Shown one piece after another: positions 14,319 to 22,308 of a stretch of DNA of 26,007 nt. The position numbers were made by a program, and so were the translations under genes. Source of the stretch: JBBQAA01 sp038276395 (GTDB lineage: Bacteria; Actinomycetota; Thermoleophilia; Solirubrobacterales; Solirubrobacteraceae); NCBI GenBank assembly GCA_038276395.1, contig JBBQAA010000082.1:1-26007 (forward strand), given 5' to 3'. Numbering within the stretch: the first letter of the stretch is position 1; each line of letters starts with the position of its first letter. The notes under the pieces were generated by a model. It did no database searches. It was not told where the DNA came from and saw nothing but the letters and a program-made list of their open reading frames with translations.

Positions 14319-15752
14319 TCAGTCGACCGAGAGGACGACGAGGGTGGCGTCGTCCTCGAGCGGCTCGGCCCAGGACTCCGCGACCGCGTGCTGGATCGAC
14401 ATCGCGGTGGTCGCCGCCGTGCCCGAGGGCACGGCGGCCACCGCGGCCTCCACCCCCTCGGCGCCGAACGTCCCGCCGCCCCGTAGGTGGCGGCCGGTGA
14501 TCCCGTCGGTGACGAGGACCAGGCGGTCGCCGGTCTCCAGGCGAAGGCTCGAGACCTCGAAGGAGGACGCCCGCTTCCCCTCCCCGAGCGCGCGGTGCTC
14601 GCGCCCGCCGAGCGGCGCGAAGGCCCCCGCGGCCTCGGCGATAAAGCCCTCGGCGCCCCCGCAGGCGATCCACGCGAGCGTGCCCGTGGGCGCGTGCCAG
14701 CGCGCGAGCACGGCCCGCAGGGTGTAGGAGCTCTTGCCCAGCTCGCGGACGAGCGCGTCGACGCTCGCCGCCGCCTCGGGGAGATCCTGACCCGCCCGGC
14801 GCGCAGCGCGTAGCGCGCCGAGCGCGGCGGCGCCGAGGCCGGCGGCGTGCGGGCCGCCGCCGGTGGCCGCCTCGGCGATCGCGATCCACGCCGCGTCGCG
14901 ATTCTCGACGAAGTCGAACCAGTCCCCCCCGACCTCGTAGCTCGGCAGCAGCCCCCCGGCGAGCTGCGCGCCCGTCACCCGCGCGATCCGCGGGGGGAGC
15001 AGGTGGTACTGCACCTCGGCCGAAGCCGTCGTCGGCTTGCGCCGCCGGGCCGACTCCACGAGGTCGGTGTAGTCGTCGGCCAGCTCGAGCGCCGCGGCGC
15101 CCTGCTTGGCGATGTCCTCCAGTGAGGCGACGGGCGTGCCCACGGCGACGAGCAGCCCGAGGACCCGGCCGCGCAGCCACAGCGGGGTCGCCTCGCAGCG
15201 CGGGAGGATCTCGCGCAGGCGCATGTAGAACTCAGGCAGGCCCTCGGGGACGATCTCCGGCCCGAGCGCGGGCGGCGCCTCGAGCTCGGCCGGGAAGTCC
15301 TCCGAGCCCGCGAGCCGGACGAGTTGAGAGCCGTCGATGTCGACGACGTAGAGGCCGATGGCCACGCCCGCGACGCGGCGCGCCTCGGCCACGAGCTGGT
15401 CGGCGATCAGGTGCGGCGGGACCTCGTCGAGGATGTGGGTGACCTCGAGGGTCAGCGCGTGCGGGGAGCCGAGCCGGCCCGGTGCGCGGTGGGGCAGCGT
15501 CGCTATGACCTCGCTGGGCGCGGCGCCGCTCGCGGCGTCCTCGGCCTCGATCGCGGCGAGCACCGCGGCGCGGTCGCCGAAGTGCCGGTAGAGCGTCGCC
15601 CGGCCGACCCCGGCGGCGGCGGCGAGCTGGACCATGCTCGCGCGCCGGTCGTCGAGCAGCGTGCGCGCGGCCGCGATGATCTTGGCGCGCGTCGCGCGCG
15701 CGTCGGAGCGAAGCCCTTCGCCCTCGTGGACTATGGGCTGCGACGTTCCCAC
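14319..15752 (-). CDS. TetR-type HTH fused to sensor-like domain and SpoIIE/PP2C phosphatase
   Basis: 477 residues in one frame. Residues about 18-65 are a TetR_N helix-turn-helix (ATRAKIIAAARTLL; MVQLAAAAGVGRATLYRHFGDRAAVL). Residues about 100-235 look like a GAF-type sensor (VAGVAIGLYVVDIDGSQLVRLAG; LWLRGRVLGLLVAVG). Residues about 245-477 are a SpoIIE/PP2C domain: YHLLPPRI, YEVGGDWFDF (metal Asp D277), LVLVTDGITG (D416) and DDATLVVLSVD. The usual GDVxGxG loop is altered to AIAEAATGGGPHAA, so one metal ligand is Glu or lost and activity is uncertain. SpoIIE phosphatases normally act on anti-anti-sigma factors; a fused DNA-binding domain would link this to direct gene control. GTG at 15752 has TACCTT 6 bases upstream. 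Confidence 0.88.
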   Translation of the reverse strand: MGTSQPIVHEGEGLRSDARATRAKIIAAARTLLDDRRASMVQLAAAAGVGRATLYRHFGDRAAVLAAIEAEDAASGAAPSEVIATLPHRAPGRLGSPHALTLEVTHILDEVPPHLIADQLVAEARRVAGVAIGLYVVDIDGSQLVRLAGSEDFPAELEAPPALGPEIVPEGLPEFYMRLREILPRCEATPLWLRGRVLGLLVAVGTPVASLEDIAKQGAAALELADDYTDLVESARRRKPTTASAEVQYHLLPPRIARVTGAQLAGGLLPSYEVGGDWFDFVENRDAAWIAIAEAATGGGPHAAGLGAAALGALRAARRAGQDLPEAAASVDALVRELGKSSYTLRAVLARWHAPTGTLAWIACGGAEGFIAEAAGAFAPLGGREHRALGEGKRASSFEVSSLRLETGDRLVLVTDGITGRHLRGGGTFGAEGVEAAVAAVPSGTAATTAMSIQHAVAESWAEPLEDDATLVVLSVD

Positions 15753-15758
15753 CGTCTC

Positions 15759-15764
15759 AAGGTA
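15759..15764 (-). promoter_or_regulatory. -10 box for TetR-SpoIIE gene (leaderless)
   Basis: TACCTT on the minus strand, 6 bases before the GTG at 15752. Confidence 0.5.
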
Positions 15765-15819
15765 CCCGCGCCGGCCGAGCGCACGCGACAGGTTCGCGCC
15801 GCCGCTCGATCCCGCGCCC

Positions 15820-16920
15820 CTACGCCGCCGCGCGCGGGCGGAGCTTCTCGGCCAGGCCGTCCATCAGCTCGGTGAAGGCGTCGGCGAACTTCTCGACGCC
15901 CTCGCGCTCGAGCGTCTGCGTGATGTCGGCGTAGTCGATCCCGGCCTTCTGCAGCTCGGCTAACACCCGGCGCGCGCGGTCGAGCCCCAGCTCGAGCCGC
16001 GGGGACGGGGAGCCGTGGTCCTCGTAGGCGTCGACCGTCTCCTCGGGCATCGTGTTGACCGTGTCCGGGCCGATCAGCTCATCGACGTAGAGCGTGTCGG
16101 GATAGTCCGGGTCCTTCGTCGAGGTCGAGGCCCACAGCACGCGCTGGGGCTTGGCGCCCTTGTTCGTCAGGAACTCCCAGTGCGCTCCCGTGAAGGTCTG
16201 CTTGTAGTGCTGGTAGGCGAGCTTGGCGTTGGCGATCGCGAGCTTGCCGAGGAGCTCCGCGGGCGCGCCCTGCTCCTCGATCCGGCGGTCGGCCTCGGTG
16301 TCGATCCGCGAGACGAAGAAGCTCGCCACCGAGGACACCTCCCCCGGATGCCCGCCCGCCGCCACGAGCCGCTCGAGCCCGCGGATGTAGGACTCCGCGA
16401 CCGCCGCGTAGCGCTCGAGGGAGAAGATGAGCGTGACGTTGATCGACTTCCCCTGGGCGATCACGTCCTCGATCGCGGCGAGGCCCGGCATCGTGGCGGG
16501 GATCTTGACCATGAGGTTCGGGCGATCGACCCGCTCGTGGAGTCGCATCGCCTCCTCGTAGGTCTCGAGCGTGTCGTAGGCCAGGCGCGGGTCGACCTCG
16601 AGGGAGACGTAGCCGTCGCGCCCGGTGCCCGCGTCCCACACCGGGCGGAAGAGGTCGCAGGCGTCCTGCACGTCGCGGACGGCGAGCGCCCAGAACGTCT
16701 CCTCGACGTCGTGCTCGGCCAGCTCCTCGAGCTGGGCGTCGTAGGCGTCGCCGGCGGACATCGCCTTCTGGAAGATCGACGGGTTGGACGTCGCCCCGAC
16801 GATCGCGTGCTCGTCGCGCAGCGAGGCCAGGTGGCCGCCGTGAATCGACTCGCGCGAGAGGAAGTCGATCCACGCGGACTGCCCGAGGCCGGAGAGCGTC
16901 TGGAGCGGGGTGTCAGGCAT
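15820..16920 (-). CDS. tal: Transaldolase
   Basis: 366 residues, the usual length of the actinobacterial (TalB-like, subfamily 2) enzyme. It moves a dihydroxyacetone unit between sugar phosphates in the non-oxidative pentose phosphate pathway, in the cytoplasm. The N-terminal motif GATSNPSIFQKAM and the Schiff-base lysine K139 in PNLMVKIPAT are present, followed by INVTLIFSLERY and SSVASFFVSRID. The ATG at 16920 overlaps the tkt stop by 8 bases, and AGGAG stands 6 bases upstream, so it is translated by Shine-Dalgarno and coupling within the tkt-tal operon. Confidence 0.96.
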   Translation of the reverse strand: MPDTPLQTLSGLGQSAWIDFLSRESIHGGHLASLRDEHAIVGATSNPSIFQKAMSAGDAYDAQLEELAEHDVEETFWALAVRDVQDACDLFRPVWDAGTGRDGYVSLEVDPRLAYDTLETYEEAMRLHERVDRPNLMVKIPATMPGLAAIEDVIAQGKSINVTLIFSLERYAAVAESYIRGLERLVAAGGHPGEVSSVASFFVSRIDTEADRRIEEQGAPAELLGKLAIANAKLAYQHYKQTFTGAHWEFLTNKGAKPQRVLWASTSTKDPDYPDTLYVDELIGPDTVNTMPEETVDAYEDHGSPSPRLELGLDRARRVLAELQKAGIDYADITQTLEREGVEKFADAFTELMDGLAEKLRPRAAA

Positions 16921-18976
16921 CGGGGCTCCTCTCGATGAGCGCGCGGGCGCGGTCGGCGATGTTCTCGGGGGTGAAGCCGAAGTGCTCGAGCACCGCGGCG
17001 CCCGCGCCCGAGGCGCCGAACTCGTCGAGGCCGAGGACGTCGCCCGCCTCGCCCACCCACTTCCACCAGCCGAGGGTGGCGCCGGCCTCGACGGCCAGGC
17101 GCGCCGGGACGCCGGCGGGGATGACCGACTCGCGGTACTCCGCGGATTCGGCCTCGAAGAGCTCGGTGCACGGCATGGAGACGACGCGCACGGCATGGCC
17201 CTCCCCGGCCAGGGCGCGCCCGGCGGCGAGGGTCGGGCCGACCTCCGAGCCGGTGGCGATGAGGACGACATCCGCGGTCCCGCCGGCCCGCGAGTCCCAC
17301 AGCACGTAACCCCCGTGCTCGAGCTCGCCGGCGGCGCCGAGCTCCTCGCGGTCGAGCGTCTCCATGTCCTGGCGGGAGAGCACGAGCGCGACCGGGCCGT
17401 CCTCCCGCTCGAGCGCCACCCGCCACGCCGCGACGGCCTCGTTGGGGTCGCCGGGCCGGATCGTCCACAGGCGGGGCATCGCGCGCAGGCTCATCAGGTG
17501 CTCGACCGGCTGGTGGGTCGGGCCGTCCTTCCCGAGGCCGACCGAGTCGTGGGTGAAGACCCACACGCAGGGCAGCCGCGAGAGCGCCGAGAGCCGGATC
17601 GCCGGGCGCATGTAGTCGGAGAAGATGAAGAACGTCGAGCCGTAGGGCTTGACGATCCCGCCGTGGGCGGCGGCGCCGTTGACGATCGCCCCCATGCCGT
17701 GCTCGCGGATGCCGAAGGGGACGTTGCGGCCCGTGTGCACGCGGGAGTACTGACCGCCACCGATAAACGCCGTCTTCGTCGACTCCGCGAGATCGGCGGC
17801 GCCGCCGAGCATCGTCGGCGCGTAGCGCGCGAAGGCGGCCATCGTCTTCTGCCCGGCCACGCGCGTGGCGAGCTTCTCCCCCGCCGCGAAGCGCGGGAGC
17901 GCCCCCCGCCAGCCGGGGCGGAGCTCCCCGCGCCAGGCGCGGTCCCAATCCTCCCGCATCTCCGGGTGGGCCTCCGACCACTCCGCGAAGCGCTCCTCCC
18001 ACGCCGCGCGCGCGCGGCCGCCGCGCTCGTGCAGGCTCATGTGCTCGTACACGGCGTCGTCGACGACGAAGCTCTCGTCCGGGTCGAAGCCCATGAGCTC
18101 CTTGGTGGCGCGCACCTCGTCCTCGCCGAGCGCCGAGCCGTGGCTCTTGGCCGTGTCGACGGCGTGCGGCGCGGGGTAGGCGATGTGCGAGCGGATCGAG
18201 ATGAACGAGGGCCGCTCGGTCTCGGCGCGCGCCGCTTCGATCGCCGCCTCGAGCTCCTCGACGTCCTCCGAGTCCTCGACCTGCTGGGTGTGCCAGCCGT
18301 TGGCCTCGTAGCGCTTGGAATGGTCCTCGGTGAAGGAGATCTCCGTCGTGCCGTCGATCGTGATGCGGTTGTCGTCGTAGCAGAGGACGAGCTTCCCCAG
18401 CCCGAACTGCCCGGCCACCGAGGCCGCCTCCTGCGAGACGCCCTCCATGAGGTCGCCGTCGGAGCAGATGGCGTAGACGTGGTGATCGACGAGCTCGTCC
18501 TGGGGGCGGTTGAAGCGCTCGGCGAGAAAGCGCTCGGCCAGCGCCATGCCGACGGCGTTGCCGATCCCCTGCCCGAGCGGCCCCGTCGTGGCCTCGATAC
18601 CCGGCGTGTGCAGGCGCTCGGGGTGGCCGGGTGTGCGCGAGCCGAGCTGGCGGAAGTGCTTCAGGTCCTCGAGGGAGAGGTCGTAGCCCGTGAGGTGGAG
18701 CAGCGAGTACTGCAGGATGCAGGCGTGGCCCGAGGAGAGGACGAAGCGGTCGCGATCCGGCCAGTCCGTGCCGGCCGGGTCGGCGCGCAGGAAGCGGTGG
18801 AAGATCGTGTAGCCGAGCGGCGCGAGCGCCATCGCCGTGCCCGGGTGGGCCTCGGCCGCCTGCTGCACGCCGTCCATGGCCAGCGCGCGGATCGTGTCGA
18901 TCGAGCGCCGGACGACCGCGGGGTCCTCGTCCTCGAGACCCGCCCGTTGCGCTCGATCCATCGTCTGCCCGCTCAC
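16913..18976 (-). CDS. tkt: Transketolase
   Basis: 687 residues, full length. Thiamine-diphosphate enzyme that moves two-carbon units in the pentose phosphate pathway. Motifs: AEAHPGTAMALAPL with the active-site His, LSSGHACILQY, GPLGQGIGNAVGMA, the ThDP motif CSDGDLMEGVSQEA followed by CYDDNRITIDG, and in the pyrimidine domain VPFGIREHGMGAIVNG and VFTHDSVGLGKDGPTHQPVEHL. The GTG at 18976 is preferred because TACTGT lies 8 bases upstream; the ATG at 18961 (MDRAQ) is a possible alternative. It heads the tkt-tal operon. Confidence 0.96.
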   Translation of the reverse strand: MSGQTMDRAQRAGLEDEDPAVVRRSIDTIRALAMDGVQQAAEAHPGTAMALAPLGYTIFHRFLRADPAGTDWPDRDRFVLSSGHACILQYSLLHLTGYDLSLEDLKHFRQLGSRTPGHPERLHTPGIEATTGPLGQGIGNAVGMALAERFLAERFNRPQDELVDHHVYAICSDGDLMEGVSQEAASVAGQFGLGKLVLCYDDNRITIDGTTEISFTEDHSKRYEANGWHTQQVEDSEDVEELEAAIEAARAETERPSFISIRSHIAYPAPHAVDTAKSHGSALGEDEVRATKELMGFDPDESFVVDDAVYEHMSLHERGGRARAAWEERFAEWSEAHPEMREDWDRAWRGELRPGWRGALPRFAAGEKLATRVAGQKTMAAFARYAPTMLGGAADLAESTKTAFIGGGQYSRVHTGRNVPFGIREHGMGAIVNGAAAHGGIVKPYGSTFFIFSDYMRPAIRLSALSRLPCVWVFTHDSVGLGKDGPTHQPVEHLMSLRAMPRLWTIRPGDPNEAVAAWRVALEREDGPVALVLSRQDMETLDREELGAAGELEHGGYVLWDSRAGGTADVVLIATGSEVGPTLAAGRALAGEGHAVRVVSMPCTELFEAESAEYRESVIPAGVPARLAVEAGATLGWWKWVGEAGDVLGLDEFGASGAGAAVLEHFGFTPENIADRARALIERSPDA

Positions 18977-18984
18977 CGCCTCCC

Positions 18985-18990
18985 ACAGTA
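18985..18990 (-). promoter_or_regulatory. -10 box of tkt-tal operon
   Basis: TACTGT on the minus strand, 8 bases before the GTG. A GGAGG also falls between, but only 3 bases from the start, too close for a normal Shine-Dalgarno. Confidence 0.45.
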
Positions 18991-19089
18991 ACCGAAGTCG
19001 GAGCGGATCACGGGCGCCCGCGGTGTCCGTTCACCGGCCCGTCACTCTCTCGCCGGGCACGCCGGGGGCGAATGCGCCAGGATGCGGCC

Positions 19090-20067
19090 ATGGCCGCCAC
19101 GCCCACCGAGCACCGGACCGCGGAACCTGTGCTGCCTTCGCGCGCGGAGGCAGCGGACTACGTGCCCGCGCGCGGCGGACCGGTGTGGCGGGCGGCGGGC
19201 GACTCCCGCATCCTCGCCACCGCCGGCTACGCGCTCCTGCTCCAGGTCGCCCATCCCACGGTGGGCGCCGGGGTCATGGAGTTCTCGGACTTCCGCGCCG
19301 ACCCGTGGGGCCGGCTCCTGCGCACGCTCGACTACGTGCACGGCTCGATCTACGGCGGCCCCGAGCTGGCGGCGGAGATCGGCGCGCGCGTACGCGCGAT
19401 GCACCGGTCGATCAGGGGCGTGCGCCCGGACGGCGAGCGCTACCACGCCCTCGAGCCGGGGGCCTACGCCTGGGTGCACGCCACGCTCGCGAGCGCGTTC
19501 GTGGACGGCCACCGCGTCCTCGGCTCACCGATGACGCCCGCCGGAGCCGACGCGTTCTGGGCCGAGTGGCGGCGCATGGGGCGCCTCATCGGGATCCGCG
19601 CGCGCGATCTGCCGGAGGACTGGGCGCGCTTTGGCGCCTACTTCGATGACGTCGTCGCGCACGTGCTGGGCGACAACCCGACGGTCCGCCTCGTGCTCGA
19701 AACCCTGAGCGCGCCGGCCGCCCCGCCCCTCCGGTTCCTTCCCCCGCGCGCCTGGCGGGCGGTCAGCGGGCCCGCCGCCGCGCAGCAGCGCCTCCTCACG
19801 GTCGGGATGCTCCCGGCCGGGCTCCGCCACCGCCTCGAGCTGCCGTGGGGCGAGCGCGAGGAGCGCCGCTTTCGCCGCCTCGCCGCGCTCTCCCGCGCGA
19901 GCACCCCGGCGATCCGCGGCCCGCTCGGCGACTTCGGCCCGCTCTACGTCCGCGCGCGCCGGGGCGCGTTGCGCCGCGGCGACGTGGCCGCCGGGCAGCG
20001 TGTCAGCCGGCCCGCCGCGCGCTCGCCGGCGCCAGCCCTCGGCGCGGCACCGGGGAGGACTGCATGA
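19090..20067 (+). CDS. MpaB/DUF2236 family (latex-clearing-protein-like) oxygenase
   Basis: 325 residues, soluble, no signal peptide. The family pattern is present: VWRAAGDSRILATAGYALLLQVAHPTVGAGV with a conserved His in QVAHP, then FRADPWGRLLRTLDYV, RSIRGVRPDGERYHALEPGAYAWVHATLASAFV and FWAEWRRMGRLIGI. Members include fungal MpaB' and rubber-cleaving Lcp, a haem protein; the substrate of this bacterial branch is unknown. ATG at 19090 is chosen over ATG at 19072 because CAGGAT, close to the local -10 form, lies 6 bases upstream. The 3' end overlaps the convergent AsnC gene by 65 bases, and the Ala/Pro/Arg-rich tail is encoded in that overlap. Confidence 0.85.
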   Translation: MAATPTEHRTAEPVLPSRAEAADYVPARGGPVWRAAGDSRILATAGYALLLQVAHPTVGAGVMEFSDFRADPWGRLLRTLDYVHGSIYGGPELAAEIGARVRAMHRSIRGVRPDGERYHALEPGAYAWVHATLASAFVDGHRVLGSPMTPAGADAFWAEWRRMGRLIGIRARDLPEDWARFGAYFDDVVAHVLGDNPTVRLVLETLSAPAAPPLRFLPPRAWRAVSGPAAAQQRLLTVGMLPAGLRHRLELPWGEREERRFRRLAALSRASTPAIRGPLGDFGPLYVRARRGALRRGDVAAGQRVSRPAARSPAPALGAAPGRTA

Positions 20068-20476
20068 TCGCGCTCGTCGTCTGGCCGTACGCCGCGAAGG
20101 CGTCGATCAGCGTCTCCAGGTGCTCGACGTCGCGGACGTAGGCGGTCATGACGTAGCAGTCATCCCCGGTCACGCGGTGGCACTCGACGACCTCCGGGGT
20201 GAGCTGCGCGAGCTTCGCCACGTCGGCGAGCCGCCGCGGCGCGGGGCGGATGCGCAGGTTGACGCCGAGCGTGTAGCCGAGCGCGCGCGGGTCGAGCTCG
20301 GCCCGGTAGCCGCGGATGACGCCGGCGGTCTCCAGGCGCCTCAGCCGCTCCGTCACCGCGGGCGAGGAGAGCCCGACCCGGCGGCCGAGCTCGGCGAGCG
20401 AGGTCCGGGCGTCGGCCTCGAGCTCGGCGAGCAGTCGAAGGTCGGTTGCGTCAAAGAGGGTCGGATTCGCAGGCAC
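20003..20476 (-). CDS. AsnC/Lrp-family transcriptional regulator
   Basis: 157 residues. An N-terminal winged HTH (DATDLRLLAELEADARTSLAELGRRVGLSSPAVTERLRRLE) is followed by IRGYRAELDPRALG and a RAM ligand-binding domain (EVVECHRVTGDDCYVMTAYVRDVEHLETLID). Such proteins sense amino acids as octamers. It stands divergent, 62 bases, from an EamA/RhtA-like exporter, the classic layout of an Lrp-type regulator controlling an amino-acid exporter. GTG at 20476 is chosen because a TATGTT box lies 7 bases upstream and the sequence after it aligns with normal family N-termini; an ATG at 20500 is the longer alternative. Confidence 0.93.
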   Translation of the reverse strand: MPANPTLFDATDLRLLAELEADARTSLAELGRRVGLSSPAVTERLRRLETAGVIRGYRAELDPRALGYTLGVNLRIRPAPRRLADVAKLAQLTPEVVECHRVTGDDCYVMTAYVRDVEHLETLIDAFAAYGQTTSAIMQSSPVPRRGLAPASARRAG

Positions 20477-20483
20477 AATCCGG

Positions 20484-20489
20484 AACATA
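20484..20489 (-). promoter_or_regulatory. -10 box of AsnC regulator (leaderless)
   Basis: TATGTT on the minus strand, 7 bases before the GTG at 20476. Confidence 0.5.
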
Positions 20490-20513
20490 CCTACGTTCAT
20501 CCCTGGAAGTAGG
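20490..20513. promoter_or_regulatory. Inverted repeat between asnC-type gene and exporter
   Basis: CCTAC-G-TTC and GAA-GTAGG around a 7-base spacer, with one extra base in the left arm. It touches the AsnC -10 box and lies 25 bases before the exporter ATG. Candidate site for autoregulation and control of the exporter by the AsnC protein. Confidence 0.4.
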
Positions 20514-20538
20514 CGGGGCGACCGGTGATGCTTCAGAC

Positions 20539-21416
20539 ATGAGCGTCGCCGCCTCGCCCGTCCCCGCCGCCCCCCCGCGCGGCGCGAGGTCCCGCCGCAC
20601 GCCTACTTCGTCCTCAGTGCCGTCTTCCACTACTTGGGCCCGGCCTTCGCGGTGCTGCTCTTCGCCCGCGTGGACGTGCTCGGCGTCGCCTGGCTCCGGA
20701 TCGCCTCCGCCGCGGTCATCTTCGCCGCCTGGCGCCGGCCCTGGCGGGCCTTTCTCGCCCAGGACCGCACGGGACGCCGGCTGCTCCTCGCCTGGGGCGC
20801 CGTCCTCGCCGTCATGAACGCGTGCTTCTACACGGCGATCGACCGGCTCCCGCTCGGGACCGTCGCCGCCATCGAGTTCCTCCCCGTCATCCTGCTCGCC
20901 GCCCTCGGCGCGCGGACGCGACGGAACTTCGCCGCGCTCGCGCTGGCCGTCCCGAGCGCCTACCTCGTCACCGACGTGCGGCTCGCCGCCGCACCGCTCG
21001 GTCTCGCCCTCGCCTTCGCCAACGCCGTGATGTTCGCCCTCTACATCGTGCTCGCCGACCGCACCGCCAAGCGGGAGGGCCTCAGCGGGATCGATGGCCT
21101 CGCGGCGGCGATGCTGATCGCGGGGGTCGTCGTCACGCCGATCGGCGGTTGGCAGGCTCTTCCGGCGTTCGGGCACCCGGCGCTCCTGCTCGCCGGCGCC
21201 GGTGTCGGCGTCTCCTCCTCGGTCATCCCTTACGCCTCGGACCAACTCGCGCTCGCCCGCCTCGCGCGCGCGACCTACGCCCTCCTGGTCTCGCTCCTGC
21301 CCGCCACGGCCACCGTCATCGGTGTCATCGTGCTCGCCCAGGTACCGGGCGTCACCGAGATCCTCGGCGTCGGGCTCGTCGTCGCGGGCGTGGCGCTGCA
21401 CCGGGCGCCGGGCTGA
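20539..21416 (+). CDS. EamA/RhtA-like DMT-superfamily exporter, frame break near start
   Basis: About ten membrane helices in two EamA repeats: AWLRIASAAVIFAAWRR, CFYTAIDRLPLGTVAAIEFLPVI, ALAFANAVMFALYIVLADR, SSVIPYASDQLALARL, LLPATATVIGVIVLAQVPG. It resembles the threonine/homoserine exporter RhtA. The ATG at 20539 opens the frame MSVAASPVPAAPP, but the first helix (HAYFVLSAVFHYLGPAFAVLLF) is in another frame from about 20583. The switch falls at a run of seven C (20570-20576): one more C would restore a continuous protein. Either an indel in the sequence, a real null mutation, or a slippage site. An internal TTG at 20634 starts in the middle of the first helix and is unlikely. Divergent from the AsnC regulator. 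Confidence 0.8.
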
Positions 21417-21460
21417 GTCGCGGGGTCAGGGGCGAGGAGCGCCTGAACTCGTGCGGCTCT

Positions 21461-21466
21461 TAGACT
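21461..21466 (+). promoter_or_regulatory. -10 box for DUF1905/YdeI gene (leaderless)
   Basis: TAGACT, 6 bases before the GTG at 21473. Confidence 0.5.
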
Positions 21467-21472
21467 CGGACC

Positions 21473-21937
21473 GTGACGGGCCGAACTCTCACCTTCCGCG
21501 CCGTTCTCGAGCCGCACGGCCCGGCCGCCGCGGTGCTGCTGAGCGACGAGCAGCTCGCCGCCGTAAGCGACGGCCGCAAGACCCCGCCCGTGCGCGTGAC
21601 CGTCAACGGCCACACGTTCGCGGGCCGCATCGCCCGGCGGCACGGCGAGACGATGATCGGCTTCAGCCGGGCGACCCGGGAGGCCTGCGGCGTCGAGCCC
21701 GGGGAGGAGATCGAGCTCACCGTGGCGCCGGACGACGCGCCGCGCGAGGTCGAGGTCCCCGGCGATCTCGCCACCGCGCTCGCCGCCGCACCCGGCGCGA
21801 GTGAGCGGTTCGAGTCCCTCTCCTACACCAACCGCAAGGAGTACGTGCGCTGGGTCACGGAGGCCAAGCGCCCGGAGACCCGCGAGCGGCGCGTAGCCGA
21901 GACGGTCGGGCGGGTGCGGGAGGGCCGGACGCGCTGA
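21473..21937 (+). CDS. DUF1905 / YdeI-OmpD-associated family protein
   Basis: 154 residues, soluble. The N-terminal DUF1905 beta-barrel-like part (LTFRAVLEPHGPAAAVLL; VRVTVNGHTFAGRIARRHGETMIGFSRATREACGVEPGEEIELTV) is joined to a short YdeI/OmpD-associated helical part (ATALAAAPGASERFESLSYTNRKEYVRWVTEAKRPETRERRVAETV). This two-part build is common in actinobacteria. The function is not established; E. coli YdeI has been linked to stress and bacteriocin protection. GTG at 21473 with TAGACT 6 bases upstream supports the start. It follows the exporter but seems to have its own promoter. Confidence 0.88.
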   Translation: MTGRTLTFRAVLEPHGPAAAVLLSDEQLAAVSDGRKTPPVRVTVNGHTFAGRIARRHGETMIGFSRATREACGVEPGEEIELTVAPDDAPREVEVPGDLATALAAAPGASERFESLSYTNRKEYVRWVTEAKRPETRERRVAETVGRVREGRTR

Positions 21938-21939
21938 AG

Positions 21940-21964
21940 CGGCCGGGGCGCCGCCGCCCGGCCG
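21940..21964 (+). terminator. GC-rich hairpin after DUF1905/YdeI gene
   Basis: CGGCCGGG (21940-21947) pairs with CCCGGCCG (21957-21964) around a 9-base loop. It begins 3 bases after the stop codon. No T-run. Confidence 0.5.
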
Positions 21965-22054
21965 AGGCGGAGCGCCGGGCGACTCGTCCCGGATCGCCGC
22001 GCTTTCCGAATGGATCGGGGACGAAGTCGCCGCGCGCCCCCGTGGGGTTAGGTG

Positions 22055-22306
22055 TCAGGGAAAGCCTGCGGTGCAGTGCACGCGCCGGCGGCGGATGAAC
22101 CGGGCGAGCGTGTCCGGCGGCCAGGCCTGGGCGGGAAGGACTCGCTCCCCACCGTGCTCAGCCGCGTGGCGGCGCAGGAGGTGGGCCTCGAGCTGGGAGA
22201 AGGCCGCCTCGGCCTCCGCATCCCACAACCCCGCAAGCGGGCTCTGGTCCTGATCCCAATCAGCGCCGATCAGGAACCTTTCCGGGCGCGAGTGCCCGCC
22301 TGGCAC
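22055..22306 (-). CDS. Possible 83-residue hypothetical protein downstream of S1 protease
   Basis: I do not recognise it. The open frame starts with GTG 2 bases after the protease stop and encodes FLIGADWDQDQSPLAGLWDAEAEAAFSQLEAHLLRRHAAEH, then a basic tail (FIRRRRVHCTAGFP). The acidic helix and mixed composition read more like real protein than most chance frames here. The Shine-Dalgarno is weak (GGTAGG), and the fragment could be a remnant of a longer gene. The rest of the 21965-22054 space holds nothing I can support. Confidence 0.35.
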   Translation of the reverse strand: MPGGHSRPERFLIGADWDQDQSPLAGLWDAEAEAAFSQLEAHLLRRHAAEHGGERVLPAQAWPPDTLARFIRRRRVHCTAGFP

Positions 22307-22308
22307 GC

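Noticed and set aside
13702..15180. Open frame of about 490 codons in another minus-strand frame across the SpoIIE fusion
   Set aside because: Arg/Ala-rich shadow; the real product in the neighbouring frame has ordered domains.
16910..18991. Long open frame of about 690 codons on the plus strand, antisense to transketolase
   Set aside because: It mirrors tkt, has low-complexity Arg/Gly/Val-rich composition and no family motif. It is a by-product of very high GC codon use.
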